Below are positions 44,511 through 53,004 of a stretch of 64,000 nucleotides of DNA, piece by piece. This DNA comes from Synergistaceae bacterium (GTDB lineage Bacteria > Synergistota > Synergistia > Synergistales > Aminobacteriaceae): NCBI GenBank assembly GCA_018436725.1, contig JAHDKT010000067.1:49452-113451 (forward strand), written 5' to 3'. The translations under genes were made by a program, and so were the position numbers. The stretch's first letter is position 1, and every line of letters starts with the position of its first letter. The notes below the pieces were generated by a model that searched no databases, was not told where the DNA came from, and saw only the letters and a program-made list of their open reading frames with translations.

Positions 44511-45308
44511 TTACCTGTACGAAAGGCTCTTCGAAATCTCCTCCGTCATCTTCTTCACAACCGGGAGCAGCTCCTCGACGACATCGTCGGTGAATCGCAC
44601 CGAAGGGCCCGCCACGGAGAAGACGATCGTCACCTTGTTCTTCGGATGAAAAATGGGGACGGCGATGGAGGTGATACCCTCCTCCCGTTCGCCGTAGCTG
44701 ATGGCGTGCCCCTTCTTGCGTACCGTCTCGAGATCCGATAAAAACGCATCGCGAGAGACGATGGTGCTCGACGTGATCGGTTTCGCCTTGGCGATCTCGC
44801 GCTCAACGAGTTCAGATTCCGCGTACGCAAGAATGCACTTGCCCGCTGCGCCTGCCCAAAGGGGGAAACGGTCTCCCACGCGAACCACGCACCGCATGCT
44901 CAGGAGACTTTCCACGTGTTCGTAACAAACCCTCGCGTCTCCGTCGAGAACGTAGAGCGAGACCGCTTCCTTCGTAGTGTCCCGGACCTGCTTCATATAG
45001 GGGTAGGCTATCTTCTGGAGTTTGAAATGATTCCGGGCGACAGCTCCCAGGTAATAAAGGTTCGCCCCGAGCGAGTAGGTCTTTCCGGGACTTTTTTCGA
45101 GAAAACCGAGGCCGACAAGAGTATTCACCATACGCGAGACCGTCGTGGTCGGAAGGTGCATCTTCCTGGCGATATCCATCAACGTCAATTCGTCCTCGTC
45201 AAGGGTGAAGCACATAAGAATGGAAAACGCTCGTTCCACCGAACGAACCGCCTTCTCCTCCGCAGCTCCCGTCGCCGTTGTTTTTTCATCTGCTGTTTGC
45301 GCCCGCAT
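44511..45308 (-). CDS. IclR-family transcriptional regulator
   Basis: A 265-residue regulator. An N-terminal winged helix (about 20-85: SVERAFSILMCFTLDEDELTLMDIARKMHLPTTTVSRMVNTLVGLGFLEK) is followed by the IclR effector domain (FPLWAGAAGKCILAYA, GITSIAVPIFHPKNKVTIVFSVAGP). It sits between aroQ and aroE-like genes on the same strand and is probably the local, substrate-responsive regulator of the cluster. TAGGGGGAG precedes the ATG. Confidence 0.92.
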   Translation of the reverse strand: MRAQTADEKTTATGAAEEKAVRSVERAFSILMCFTLDEDELTLMDIARKMHLPTTTVSRMVNTLVGLGFLEKSPGKTYSLGANLYYLGAVARNHFKLQKIAYPYMKQVRDTTKEAVSLYVLDGDARVCYEHVESLLSMRCVVRVGDRFPLWAGAAGKCILAYAESELVEREIAKAKPITSSTIVSRDAFLSDLETVRKKGHAISYGEREEGITSIAVPIFHPKNKVTIVFSVAGPSVRFTDDVVEELLPVVKKMTEEISKSLSYR

Positions 45309-45350
45309 GGTCTCCCCCTACACAGCGCCTTCGTTCCCCCCGGGGGGCTC

Positions 45351-46244
45351 TCAGGCCGTCAGTTTTCCTTCTCTCGTAAGGTACTCGATTCCGCACTGGT
45401 ACATGAAGTCGATCGGAGGTCGCTCTATCCCCGCCCAGAGGCGCATCTGCTCCGCAGCCTGATAGACGTTCATCCAGATACCGGAAAGGGTGCGGCATCC
45501 TCGCTTACGCGCCTCTATAAGGAGCTTCGTCTCCATGGGAACATAGACGACGTCGCACACGAGGTGCGACGAATTCAGAAGCTCCGGATCGAAGAGCACC
45601 TCGTCCGTCTTCGGATAGAGCCCGACCTTGGTGGCATGGATAATCACGTCGAACTCCTCCATCCCTTTGCGGATCGTCCGGTCGTTCATCTCGTCGATCT
45701 CGCAGACGCCGGGGAAATGGGCGTTCACTCTGGAGTAGAGCGTCTCCGCGCAGAAATAGTCCTGCAGGATGCAGAGCGAGCGCATCGCCGTCGCCCCTCT
45801 CATCGCGAGGGCGCAGACGATCGCGGTCGCGGCGCCTCCCGAGCCGAGGACAAGGTACCGGTGGTCGGGTATGTTCAGCCCCGCCTGCTTCTCAAGAGAT
45901 TCGACGAATCCGGTACCGTCGGTGTTGTGGCCTATCTTTCGGCCGTCCTTTTCTATGACGATCGTGTTGACCACCTCGGTGAACCTGGCGGAGTCGGCCA
46001 GCCCGTCGATGTACTTGTGAACCTGCGTCTTGAAGGGCATCGTGACGCCCGTGCCCGCGTAGTTGAACAGCTGCATGGTGCGGACGACCGTTTCAAGCTG
46101 TCCCATCTCCAGCTCCAGGGGGACGTAGAGCATATCGAGCCCCAGCTTCTGGTAGACGCTGTTGTGCATGAAAGCAGCGGCGCTCTGCCCCACCGGGTTG
46201 CCCAGAAGGCCGAAGAAACGTGTATTCACCGTCGCGCTGAACAT
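45351..46244 (-). CDS. aroE: Shikimate/quinate dehydrogenase (AroE/YdiB family)
   Basis: A 297-residue NAD(P)-dependent dehydrogenase. The substrate domain has FGLLGNPVGQSAAAFMHNSVYQKLGLD and GTGVTMPFKTQV (catalytic Lys in PFK), then NTIVIEKDGRKIGHNTDGTGFVESLE. The Rossmann domain has YLVLGSGGAATAIV. GNPVGQSAAAFMHN differs from the usual PVxHSxSPxxHN, so substrate choice (shikimate, quinate or a relative) is uncertain. AAAGGAG precedes the ATG. Context with AroQ and a TIM-barrel dehydratase-like protein favours a catabolic role. Confidence 0.88.
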   Translation of the reverse strand: MFSATVNTRFFGLLGNPVGQSAAAFMHNSVYQKLGLDMLYVPLELEMGQLETVVRTMQLFNYAGTGVTMPFKTQVHKYIDGLADSARFTEVVNTIVIEKDGRKIGHNTDGTGFVESLEKQAGLNIPDHRYLVLGSGGAATAIVCALAMRGATAMRSLCILQDYFCAETLYSRVNAHFPGVCEIDEMNDRTIRKGMEEFDVIIHATKVGLYPKTDEVLFDPELLNSSHLVCDVVYVPMETKLLIEARKRGCRTLSGIWMNVYQAAEQMRLWAGIERPPIDFMYQCGIEYLTREGKLTA

Positions 46245-46266
46245 ATTCTCGAACTCCTTTCCCGCA

Positions 46267-47094
46267 CTACTCGGAGCGCCCCTTCAGATGCGCCGCGCAG
46301 AAGGCCTTCGCCGATTCCAGGCAGCGGCGGGCATGCTCCGCATACCCCGACTCCGCCACGCGCTCCAGGTTCGGCAGCTCTATCGAGTAGGGAACAAGCG
46401 GCATCGCGTTCAGAATAGGAGCGATGTCGATTCCGCCCTCTCCCACGTACGATCGCGCCTCCCTGAGAATCCGGACCATCTCCGTCTGTTCCGCCGGGAT
46501 TTCCGCAGGCGCGTCGCAGAGGTGCGCGAAACGGAACCACTCTTTCGGCAGCTTCGCAAGCTCCTCCGGGTGGTCCTGGGCCCTGTGGAAGTGGTGGATG
46601 TCGATCATCAGCCCGGCGTTCGGCCGGTTGACCTTGCGGAGCACGTCGACTGCCCCGCTCAGCGTTCTTACACCGGCGATGGGAACGTATTCCAGCTCGA
46701 CCGTCAGACCGTGCTGCGCGGCGAGATCGCACAACTCCGCAAAGCGCTCCACGGCGTACTCCCTGTCGAGCGTCCAGATGCTGCTCAGGACATGCTTGCC
46801 GCCAAGCTCCGCCGCCGTCGTCATGGCCGGCTCGTACTTCTTGACGTCCATACCGTCGAATATCCGCGCCAGCTCGATGTCGAGCAGTTTGATACCCGTA
46901 TCGGCGAAAACGGCCTTCGTCTCCGCCATCAGCTTTTTATTTTTCGAGAGATCGTAATCGGGCTCCTCCGGGAGCCCCATATAGATCTGCCGCATGCTCA
47001 CGTAGTCGTACCCGCAGTCCGCGGCGATCCTTGAGATGTCCGCGGGCGACGTCTTCAGCACCGTAAGCTGCGCCAGGGAAAATTGAGGCTGCAT
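46267..47094 (-). CDS. Sugar isomerase / AP-endonuclease-2-like TIM-barrel protein, candidate 3-dehydroshikimate dehydratase
   Basis: A 275-residue xylose-isomerase-like barrel. Likely metal ligands are the Glu of GLTVELEYVP, the Asp/His of LMIDIHHFHRAQ, the His of FRFAHLCDAP and the Glu of YSIELPN. I chose ATG 47094 with GGAGGAGGAGAG upstream; the frame to 47259 has no support. The fold is shared by isomerases, epimerases and the AsbF/QuiC-type 3-dehydroshikimate dehydratases. Adjacency to AroE and AroQ homologues makes the last attractive, but it remains inference. Confidence 0.75.
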   Translation of the reverse strand: MQPQFSLAQLTVLKTSPADISRIAADCGYDYVSMRQIYMGLPEEPDYDLSKNKKLMAETKAVFADTGIKLLDIELARIFDGMDVKKYEPAMTTAAELGGKHVLSSIWTLDREYAVERFAELCDLAAQHGLTVELEYVPIAGVRTLSGAVDVLRKVNRPNAGLMIDIHHFHRAQDHPEELAKLPKEWFRFAHLCDAPAEIPAEQTEMVRILREARSYVGEGGIDIAPILNAMPLVPYSIELPNLERVAESGYAEHARRCLESAKAFCAAHLKGRSE

Positions 47095-47157
47095 AATCCG
47101 TACTCTCCTCCTCCGAATGTGCGAACACCGTTCTCGACCGACGCGCAGCCGACCGAT

Positions 47158-47183
47158 GGAGCGCCCCTTTGCAGGGGCGCTCC
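47158..47183 (-). other. Intercistronic stem-loop after the second TctC gene
   Basis: GGAGCGCCCCT (47158-47168) and AGGGGCGCTCC (47173-47183) form a perfect 11-bp G/C-rich stem with a 4-base loop. It has no T-run. It sits 9 bases after the binding-protein stop, like the other post-binding-protein hairpins in this window. Confidence 0.6.
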
Positions 47184-47192
47184 GCCTCCGTG

Positions 47193-48179
47193 CTACGGTC
47201 TGGAAATACCGAACTCCTCGGGAGAGTGCTTCGCTCCGCCGGCATCGTACAGGAGCCACGCACTGACCGACTTGTTCTGCTGAATGTATTCGCGCGCCTT
47301 GTCGCCGCTCAGTCCGAGCTTCACGGCGCCGGTGCTCTTGGCGAACTCGTCGAAGCGAGGATCCTCGTACCCCTTCTGGAAGGCCGCCCGGAGCGCCTCA
47401 AGGACGTCGGCCGGAGTTCCTTTGCGCACGAACGCGCCGAAGAACGCTCCCCACGGAAGGTAGGGCGCGTACTCTTCATACGCCTCGGTGATCGCCGGCA
47501 CGGCGGGAATGCTGTCGATGCGCTCCTTGGAGATCACGGCAAGACCGCGCACCGAATCGGACTTGATGAAGTTCGCCGCCGCAAGCAGTCCGACCGCCAC
47601 CGCGTCGATATGTCCGCCCATGAGCGCCGTGATGCAGGGGCCCTCGCCGTCGAATTGCATCTTGTTGAACTTCAGGTCGTGGATCTTCTCGATCATCGTC
47701 GTGGCGACGAAGGGCAATCCTCCCGGGCCCGTGGAGCCCATCGTGATCGTCTTTCCGGATGCGGCGGCCTCGATAAGCTCCTTGTACGTCGTGTAGGGGG
47801 AGTCCTTCCCCACGAGGACGACGCCGACGTTCGCCATCATCAAAAAGACGGGGTCGAACTGATCGTAGTCGATCTGGGAGAGGCCGGTCACCTTGTAAAG
47901 ATTCGGATTCTCCGCGCCGAAGAGGATGCTGTATCCATCGGCGGGCTGGTTGGCCACGAAGGTGGTCGCGATGGCGCCGGTCGCGCCGGTCCGGTTCTGC
48001 AGAATGATCGTCCTCCCCAGATGTTCCTGGGCGATGGGCACGATGGCGCGGGTGACGTTGTCCATGGCGCCGCCGGCGCCCCACATGATGTACCCCTGGA
48101 GATTTTTCTCGGGGTAGGCGGCCAGTGCGGAACCTGTTACAAGCAGCAGAAGCACGAGCGCAAGAGCAACTTTTTTCAT
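47193..48179 (-). CDS. TTT-family tricarboxylate-type substrate-binding protein (TctC), second copy
   Basis: A 328-residue periplasmic binding protein with signal peptide MKKVALALVLLLLVTGSALA. Then come YPEKNLQGYIMWGAGGAMDNVTRAI, LGRTIILQNRTGATGAIATTFVANQPADGYSILFG and WGAFFGAFVRKGTPADVLEALR, the Bug/TctC fold. Start ATG 48179; the frame to 48275 was rejected. It is a paralogue of the protein encoded at 50415 and flanks tctA on the other side, giving the carrier a choice of two receptors. Confidence 0.92.
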   Translation of the reverse strand: MKKVALALVLLLLVTGSALAAYPEKNLQGYIMWGAGGAMDNVTRAIVPIAQEHLGRTIILQNRTGATGAIATTFVANQPADGYSILFGAENPNLYKVTGLSQIDYDQFDPVFLMMANVGVVLVGKDSPYTTYKELIEAAASGKTITMGSTGPGGLPFVATTMIEKIHDLKFNKMQFDGEGPCITALMGGHIDAVAVGLLAAANFIKSDSVRGLAVISKERIDSIPAVPAITEAYEEYAPYLPWGAFFGAFVRKGTPADVLEALRAAFQKGYEDPRFDEFAKSTGAVKLGLSGDKAREYIQQNKSVSAWLLYDAGGAKHSPEEFGISRP

Positions 48180-48284
48180 TGAAAACTCCTCCTTATGATG
48201 AAGTATGCACAGCAATCGACACGCAGGGACAGCGCGAATCCGGACAGAGTCCTCTTTCATTTTTCCGTAAAACACGGCGCCCGA

Positions 48285-49778
48285 TCATAAAATGCCCCGC
48301 CACCGCCTGTAGGTTTTCGTCTGCGAGAAGAGCAAAAAGACGATCGAGATTGTGAGCACCAGGCTGATCGGGCTGGTCACGAATCCCTGTAGAAAGGGGA
48401 TGAGCTGGTTCTCGGCGCCCTGCATCGCTCGGCGGTAGTTCGCGTCGAGCATCGGACCGAGGATCAGACCGAGCACCATCGGCCCCGTCGCGTAGCCGTA
48501 GAGCCGCATGAAATAGCCGATGATGCCGAATCCTATCATGTAGAAGATATCCACCACGCTGTTTTGAATCGCGTACGTCCCGATCACCGAGAGGATGATG
48601 ACAACCGGCATGATGATCGACTTCGGAATTTCGATGATCTTGGAAAAAGGTTTCACGCTCACCAGGCCGAGCACCATCAGCGCCACGCTTGCGATGCTCA
48701 GGCAGCTCACGATCATCCAGAAGAGGTGCGGGGTCTCGATCATCAGCATCGGCCCCGGCTTGAGTCCGTGGATGTAAAGGGCGCCGATGATGATGGCGGT
48801 CACCGCGTCTCCGGGGATTCCAAGGGTCAGCATAGGAATGAACGCCCCGCCTATCGCGCCCTTGTTCGCCGTCTCGGGAGCGACGATTCCCTCGTACGCT
48901 CCGGTGCCGAACGGCCGGGACGGATTGCGGACGGACCGCTTCGCCTGATCGTAGGCGAGCAGCGCCGCAACGTCCCCTCCCGTGCCCGGAAGCGCGCCGA
49001 TGAAGACGCCGAGCAGCGAGGAGCGAATGGAGAGCGGCAGATATTTGACGAACGTCGCCCAGCTCGGAATGATCTTGTCGAGGTTCTGCTTGGGCGAGCC
49101 TTTCCCGGAGTTCCGGAACTGCGTCAGCGCCTCGGAGACGCCGAAAAGACCGATCATCGCCGTAACGAAGCTGATGCCCGCCATAAGGTAGATATTGCCG
49201 AAGGTGTAGCGCAGCTCCCCGGTCGAGGGATCCATGCCGACCATGCTTAAAAGGACGCCGATCGCACCGGCGGTAACGCCCTTTATCGGGTCGCCGCCGC
49301 CGATGCTGCCTATCAGCAGCAGTCCCATCACAGCCAGAAGGAAAAAGTCCCTCGGGGAGAACTTCAGCGAAAAGTTGGCGACTACCGGCGCAGCCACCGC
49401 GAGCACGAGAATGCCGACGAAACTGGCGAAGACCGAGACCGTGGTGCACAGACCGATCGCCTTTCCCGCCTCGCCGAGCTGAGCGAGGGGGTAGCCTTCT
49501 ATTCCCGTGGCGATCGCCGCAGGCGCCCCCGGAATGTTCAGCAGTATCGCCGTGATCGAGCCTCCGTAGACGCCGCCGACAAAGACGCCGCAGATCAGTG
49601 CGAGCGCGTTGTTCAGATCCCACGAGAATGTGAAGGAGATCAGCAGGGATGCCGCCATGGTTACCGAGAGCCCGGGAATGGCGCCGACCCAGATACCGGC
49701 GAAGACGCCGATCCAGATCAGGAGCATCATCTCCCAGTGAAGGAAGGGGATGAGGAAATACTGGAGGTTCTGTTCCAT
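48285..49778 (-). CDS. tctA: TTT transporter large permease TctA
   Basis: A 497-residue membrane protein with about eleven or twelve hydrophobic segments. Family motifs are GVFAGIWVGAIPGLSVTMAASLL, GGVYGGSITAILLNIPGAPAAIATGIEGYPLA, GALPGTGGDVAALLAYDQAKR and GGAFIPMLTLGIPGDAVTAIIIGAL. It couples uptake of carboxylates to an ion gradient. AAAGGGG precedes the ATG, and tctB lies 16 bases upstream. Confidence 0.94.
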   Translation of the reverse strand: MEQNLQYFLIPFLHWEMMLLIWIGVFAGIWVGAIPGLSVTMAASLLISFTFSWDLNNALALICGVFVGGVYGGSITAILLNIPGAPAAIATGIEGYPLAQLGEAGKAIGLCTTVSVFASFVGILVLAVAAPVVANFSLKFSPRDFFLLAVMGLLLIGSIGGGDPIKGVTAGAIGVLLSMVGMDPSTGELRYTFGNIYLMAGISFVTAMIGLFGVSEALTQFRNSGKGSPKQNLDKIIPSWATFVKYLPLSIRSSLLGVFIGALPGTGGDVAALLAYDQAKRSVRNPSRPFGTGAYEGIVAPETANKGAIGGAFIPMLTLGIPGDAVTAIIIGALYIHGLKPGPMLMIETPHLFWMIVSCLSIASVALMVLGLVSVKPFSKIIEIPKSIIMPVVIILSVIGTYAIQNSVVDIFYMIGFGIIGYFMRLYGYATGPMVLGLILGPMLDANYRRAMQGAENQLIPFLQGFVTSPISLVLTISIVFLLFSQTKTYRRWRGIL

Positions 49779-49794
49779 TGCCGTCGCCCCTTTC

Positions 49795-50310
49795 CTAGGG
49801 AAGAATGACGAGGAAGAGGTAGCGGAAGACCGCCACCAGCACGGCCAGGGAGCCCGCCGAGATCAGCAGCGCTCGGACGATGTGCTTTCCCCTCTGAAGA
49901 TAGACCATCCCCGCGACCATGAACGCGTAGGAGGAGCCGATGAAACGGAGATGCGGGAGCGCCACGCAGTAGATGACCAAAAGCGACAGCACGACGAGCA
50001 CGTCCAGGGGCAAAAGGTACTGCGCCACCGAGGGAGAGGAAGCATCGGGCCGCTCCCGGCGGACGGCTTTCCAGAAATTCACCGCCGAACACGCCATGAT
50101 CACCGTCGACGCAAGCTTCGGGAAGACGGATGGGGAGGAGTACTCCCCGCTGGTCATGCCGAGCGCGAAGTAATACCCGAGAGCGCCGAGGAGAAACGTG
50201 ATCGCCGTTACTCCGAGTTCTCCCGGCTTCCTTTTGGCTTCCGGAACGTACACGGAGAGATCTTTCGCCGCAGCAGCCGCTTCCGCCGCACTTCCTTTCG
50301 GATCGTCCAT
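49795..50310 (-). CDS. tctB: TTT transporter small permease TctB
   Basis: A 171-residue protein with four hydrophobic segments (TAITFLLGALGYYFALGM, LASTVIMACSAVNFW, YLLPLDVLVVLSLLVIYCVAL, ALLISAGSLAVLVAVFRYLFL), the TctB layout. I chose ATG 50310 because GGAAGGAAGTGAG precedes it; the ATG at 50331 lacks a ribosome-binding site. Confidence 0.87.
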   Translation of the reverse strand: MDDPKGSAAEAAAAAKDLSVYVPEAKRKPGELGVTAITFLLGALGYYFALGMTSGEYSSPSVFPKLASTVIMACSAVNFWKAVRRERPDASSPSVAQYLLPLDVLVVLSLLVIYCVALPHLRFIGSSYAFMVAGMVYLQRGKHIVRALLISAGSLAVLVAVFRYLFLVILP

Positions 50311-50351
50311 GAGGTACTCACTTCCTTCCATTGCTGTACGATATGGGCCCG

Positions 50352-50397
50352 GACGACGGGCGGAGGGGCGTTACCGGCATGCCCGCCGCCCGTTGTC
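50352..50397 (-). other. Intercistronic stem-loop tctC-tctB
   Basis: GAC-ACGGGCGG pairs with CCGCCCGT-GTC, and an inner GGGC/GCCC extends the stem. It lies between the first TctC gene and tctB, without a T-run. Confidence 0.5.
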
Positions 50398-50414
50398 GTT
50401 TCGGAGATGGCGCT

Positions 50415-51416
50415 CTATTTCTGCGGCTCGGGAATGCCGAACTCGGCGGGAGAGTGCTTCGCGCCGCCCGCGTTGAAGATCAGCCAGCTCGCGGTGGCCT
50501 CGAACTTCGCGAGGAAGTTCACCGCATCCTCGCCCGTGGCGCCGTTTTTGAATCCGCCGGAGTTCTTCACGTACTCCTCGAATCGAGGCTCGTTCATCGC
50601 CTTCACGAACGCGTCGCTCAGCTTGGCGACGATGTCGGCGGGCGTTCCCTTCTTCACGAAGACGCCGTAGAACGGTCCCCAGGGGAGGTACTGCTCGTAC
50701 TCGGGGAAGATCTCCGTAATCGCCGGAACATCCGGAAGCTGGGGAACGCGTTTCGTCGTGAGCACGGCAAGCCCGCGGAGACGGCCGGAGCGGATGTACT
50801 CGACGGAAGTAGAAAGCGCAAGGGGCATGACGTCCGCATGGCCGCCCATCACCGCTGTCGCTCCGGGGCCGTCGCCGTCGAACTGGATATAGTTAAAGTC
50901 CGTGCCGTGAATGTTCTTCATCATCGCTCCCGCAACGTAGGGAAGTCCGCCGACGCCGGAAGTCGCCATGCGGATCTTCTTCTCCGCCTTCGCGGCTTCC
51001 ACCAGCTCCTGCATCGTGGTAAAGGGAGTTTCGGGGTTGACGCAGATCACAACCGCCCCCTCGACCGCGATCGTGATCGGCTCCAGGTCATGGAAGCTCA
51101 ACGGTGAGAGACCGAGCACTCTGTAGTTCGCCGGGTTCTCCGCGCCGTAGAGCAGCGTGTACCCGTCGGCGGGCGAGTTGACCACGAGCGTGGTGGCCAC
51201 CGCTCCGGAAGCTCCCGTTCTGTTCTGCAGGATGATCGTCTGTCCAAGGTGTTTCTCCACAAGCGGCGTTACGGCCCGGGCGAAGTTATCCGTGCCGCCC
51301 CCCGCTCCCCACATGATGAGCCCCTGGAGGTTCTTCTCCGGATACGCCGCGAATCCCGCGAACGCCACCCCCAATATCAAGACAAGCGACAGGCACGCAA
51401 TACCGAACTTTCTCAT
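50415..51416 (-). CDS. tctC: TTT-family substrate-binding protein (TctC), first copy
   Basis: A 333-residue binding protein with signal peptide MRKFGIACLSLVLILGVAFAGFA. The mature part has YPEKNLQGLIMWGAGGGTDNFARAV, LGQTIILQNRTGASGAVATT, PADGYTLLYGAENPANY and LPWGPFYGVFVKKGTPADIV. Sequence is clearly paralogous to the copy at 47193, both ending in GGAKHSPxEFGI. AAGGAGGAGTCG precedes the ATG. A CGGAA-N5-TTCCG element lies upstream. Confidence 0.93.
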   Translation of the reverse strand: MRKFGIACLSLVLILGVAFAGFAAYPEKNLQGLIMWGAGGGTDNFARAVTPLVEKHLGQTIILQNRTGASGAVATTLVVNSPADGYTLLYGAENPANYRVLGLSPLSFHDLEPITIAVEGAVVICVNPETPFTTMQELVEAAKAEKKIRMATSGVGGLPYVAGAMMKNIHGTDFNYIQFDGDGPGATAVMGGHADVMPLALSTSVEYIRSGRLRGLAVLTTKRVPQLPDVPAITEIFPEYEQYLPWGPFYGVFVKKGTPADIVAKLSDAFVKAMNEPRFEEYVKNSGGFKNGATGEDAVNFLAKFEATASWLIFNAGGAKHSPAEFGIPEPQK

Positions 51417-51470
51417 TCCACGACTCCTCCTTGCTGTACAGTATGCGGTACATTCACGAATCCGATGGGC

Positions 51471-51485
51471 CGGAACACCCTTCCG
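51471..51485. promoter_or_regulatory. CGGAA-N5-TTCCG inverted repeat (candidate regulator site)
   Basis: CGGAA-CACCC-TTCCG, a perfect 5-bp inverted repeat in the 88-base gap between the aldehyde dehydrogenase gene and tctC. The same half-sites recur near 54.9-55.0, 57.7 and 62.7 kb. Confidence 0.45.
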
Positions 51486-51504
51486 AAGCGTTCTTTTGAG
51501 AGTT

Positions 51505-52926
51505 CTACGCCTCCCGTGTATTCGAAGGGTCGTAGAACTCTCCGAAGAGCACCTCTTCGGAGGGGGCGTCCGTCAAAATCGGTTTCGCAACCCAAGTGCT
51601 GTTCATGTAGTGTTTCAGGGCGATATTCTCCGAGACCTGGTTCCCGCCCCAAGTGCCGCACCCCATGCTCGACGTCATGGGCATACCGTTGTTCGCGCTT
51701 CCGGCGTTCGCCTTCGACTGCGGCTGGCGGACCATGATTCGGGTGACGGGAGCCCTGAGAGCGAGCGCGTGGATGTGCTCCTCGTTGAAGCTGTAGATGC
51801 CGCAGGAGTGTCCGCGTCCTCCGACCTTGTAGATTTCGTCGACCATCTTAAGGGCGTTCTCGAACTCCCCTTCGTATCGGTAGAGCGCCAAGAGCGTCGT
51901 GAGCTTTTCGCCGGAGAAGGGGTATTCCTTGCCGATCCCCTCCCCCACGACCATGACGAACTTCCTGTCCGCAGGGATCTCGAATCCGGCTGCTTGACAG
52001 AGCTTTTGGGGAGCGACCGCGACCGTCTCAACGATCCGGTGTCCTTCGTCGTCCCACATCGCCTTCTTCAGATTCTCCCGCTCCTCGTCGTTTGCAAGAT
52101 ATCCGCCCTCCTTGACGAGCTGCGCCACCATCTCCCCATAGATGGAACCGTGGATGACGAGATTGCCGTCCGCGGAGCACCCGGAGCCGAAGTCGGACGT
52201 CTTGCTGATACGCGTATTCCGTGCCGCCTCTTCCACGTCGGTCGTTTCGTCGAAAATCATCGTGGCGTTCCCCGCCCCCGAGCAGTAGGCGGGCTTCCCG
52301 GAGCTATGGGCGGACCTGCTCATCGCGAGTCCTCCTGTCGCCATGACGAGATCGCCCATCTTCATCAGTTCCTCGACGATGGTCATATTGACCTCGGTGA
52401 TGCACTGCAGAAAATCCTCGGGCTCGCCGATCGACTTCAGTCCCTGGCGCATGCTTTCAACGACTTCGAACGTCGTTTTTTTAGTTCTGGGGTGCGGAGA
52501 AAAGACGACCACATCCCGGGCTTTCAGCGCGTAGATCGCTGTGACGACCGGCGTCAGCTCCGGGTTCGTCATCGGAATCAGGGACGTGATCAGCCCTGCG
52601 GGCTTTCCATAACGGACCAGCCCCTTCTCGGGGTTGACTTCGACGATCCCGACGCTCTTCTGGCGCAGAGCGTCCCGAAGCACGCCGAGAATCTTGTGCC
52701 TCTTGCCGTAGCGGCCGCTCCAATCGCCCGCGCCGCTCTCCTCCACGCCCATCTTGCAGAAACGGTCGAAGTTCCGAGGATTGCCGGCCGCCCAAGCCAC
52801 GCAGCGGCACATCCTGTCCACCCGCTCCTGATCGTAGTTCTCTATGATCTTCTCCGCCGCACGGGCTCTCGCGAAGACTGTCTCCAGAGTCTGTCGCTGC
52901 GCCTCGGTCAGTTCCTTTTTCGCCAT
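51505..52926 (-). CDS. Acylating-type aldehyde dehydrogenase (sulfoacetaldehyde/acetaldehyde dehydrogenase-like)
   Basis: A 473-residue ALDH-superfamily protein. The cofactor region includes GKPAGLITSLIPMTNPELTPVV and VVFSPHPRTKKTT; the catalytic Cys is in KTSDFGSGCSADGNLVIHG. It lacks the Glu general base of hydrolytic ALDHs at the usual site, which fits CoA-acylating enzymes of the EutE/AdhE/SauS type. I chose ATG 52926 (AAGGAGATG 8 bases upstream). The ThDP enzyme directly upstream could supply its aldehyde. The actual substrate is unknown; sulfoacetaldehyde is one possibility by resemblance only. Confidence 0.78.
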   Translation of the reverse strand: MAKKELTEAQRQTLETVFARARAAEKIIENYDQERVDRMCRCVAWAAGNPRNFDRFCKMGVEESGAGDWSGRYGKRHKILGVLRDALRQKSVGIVEVNPEKGLVRYGKPAGLITSLIPMTNPELTPVVTAIYALKARDVVVFSPHPRTKKTTFEVVESMRQGLKSIGEPEDFLQCITEVNMTIVEELMKMGDLVMATGGLAMSRSAHSSGKPAYCSGAGNATMIFDETTDVEEAARNTRISKTSDFGSGCSADGNLVIHGSIYGEMVAQLVKEGGYLANDEERENLKKAMWDDEGHRIVETVAVAPQKLCQAAGFEIPADRKFVMVVGEGIGKEYPFSGEKLTTLLALYRYEGEFENALKMVDEIYKVGGRGHSCGIYSFNEEHIHALALRAPVTRIMVRQPQSKANAGSANNGMPMTSSMGCGTWGGNQVSENIALKHYMNSTWVAKPILTDAPSEEVLFGEFYDPSNTREA

Positions 52927-53004
52927 TGCGTCGTCATCTCCTTCATGCATTCGCCGCGTTCAGTCCGGCGTGAACCTCGAAAAGAACCGCGATCCATTCC
53001 GGGT

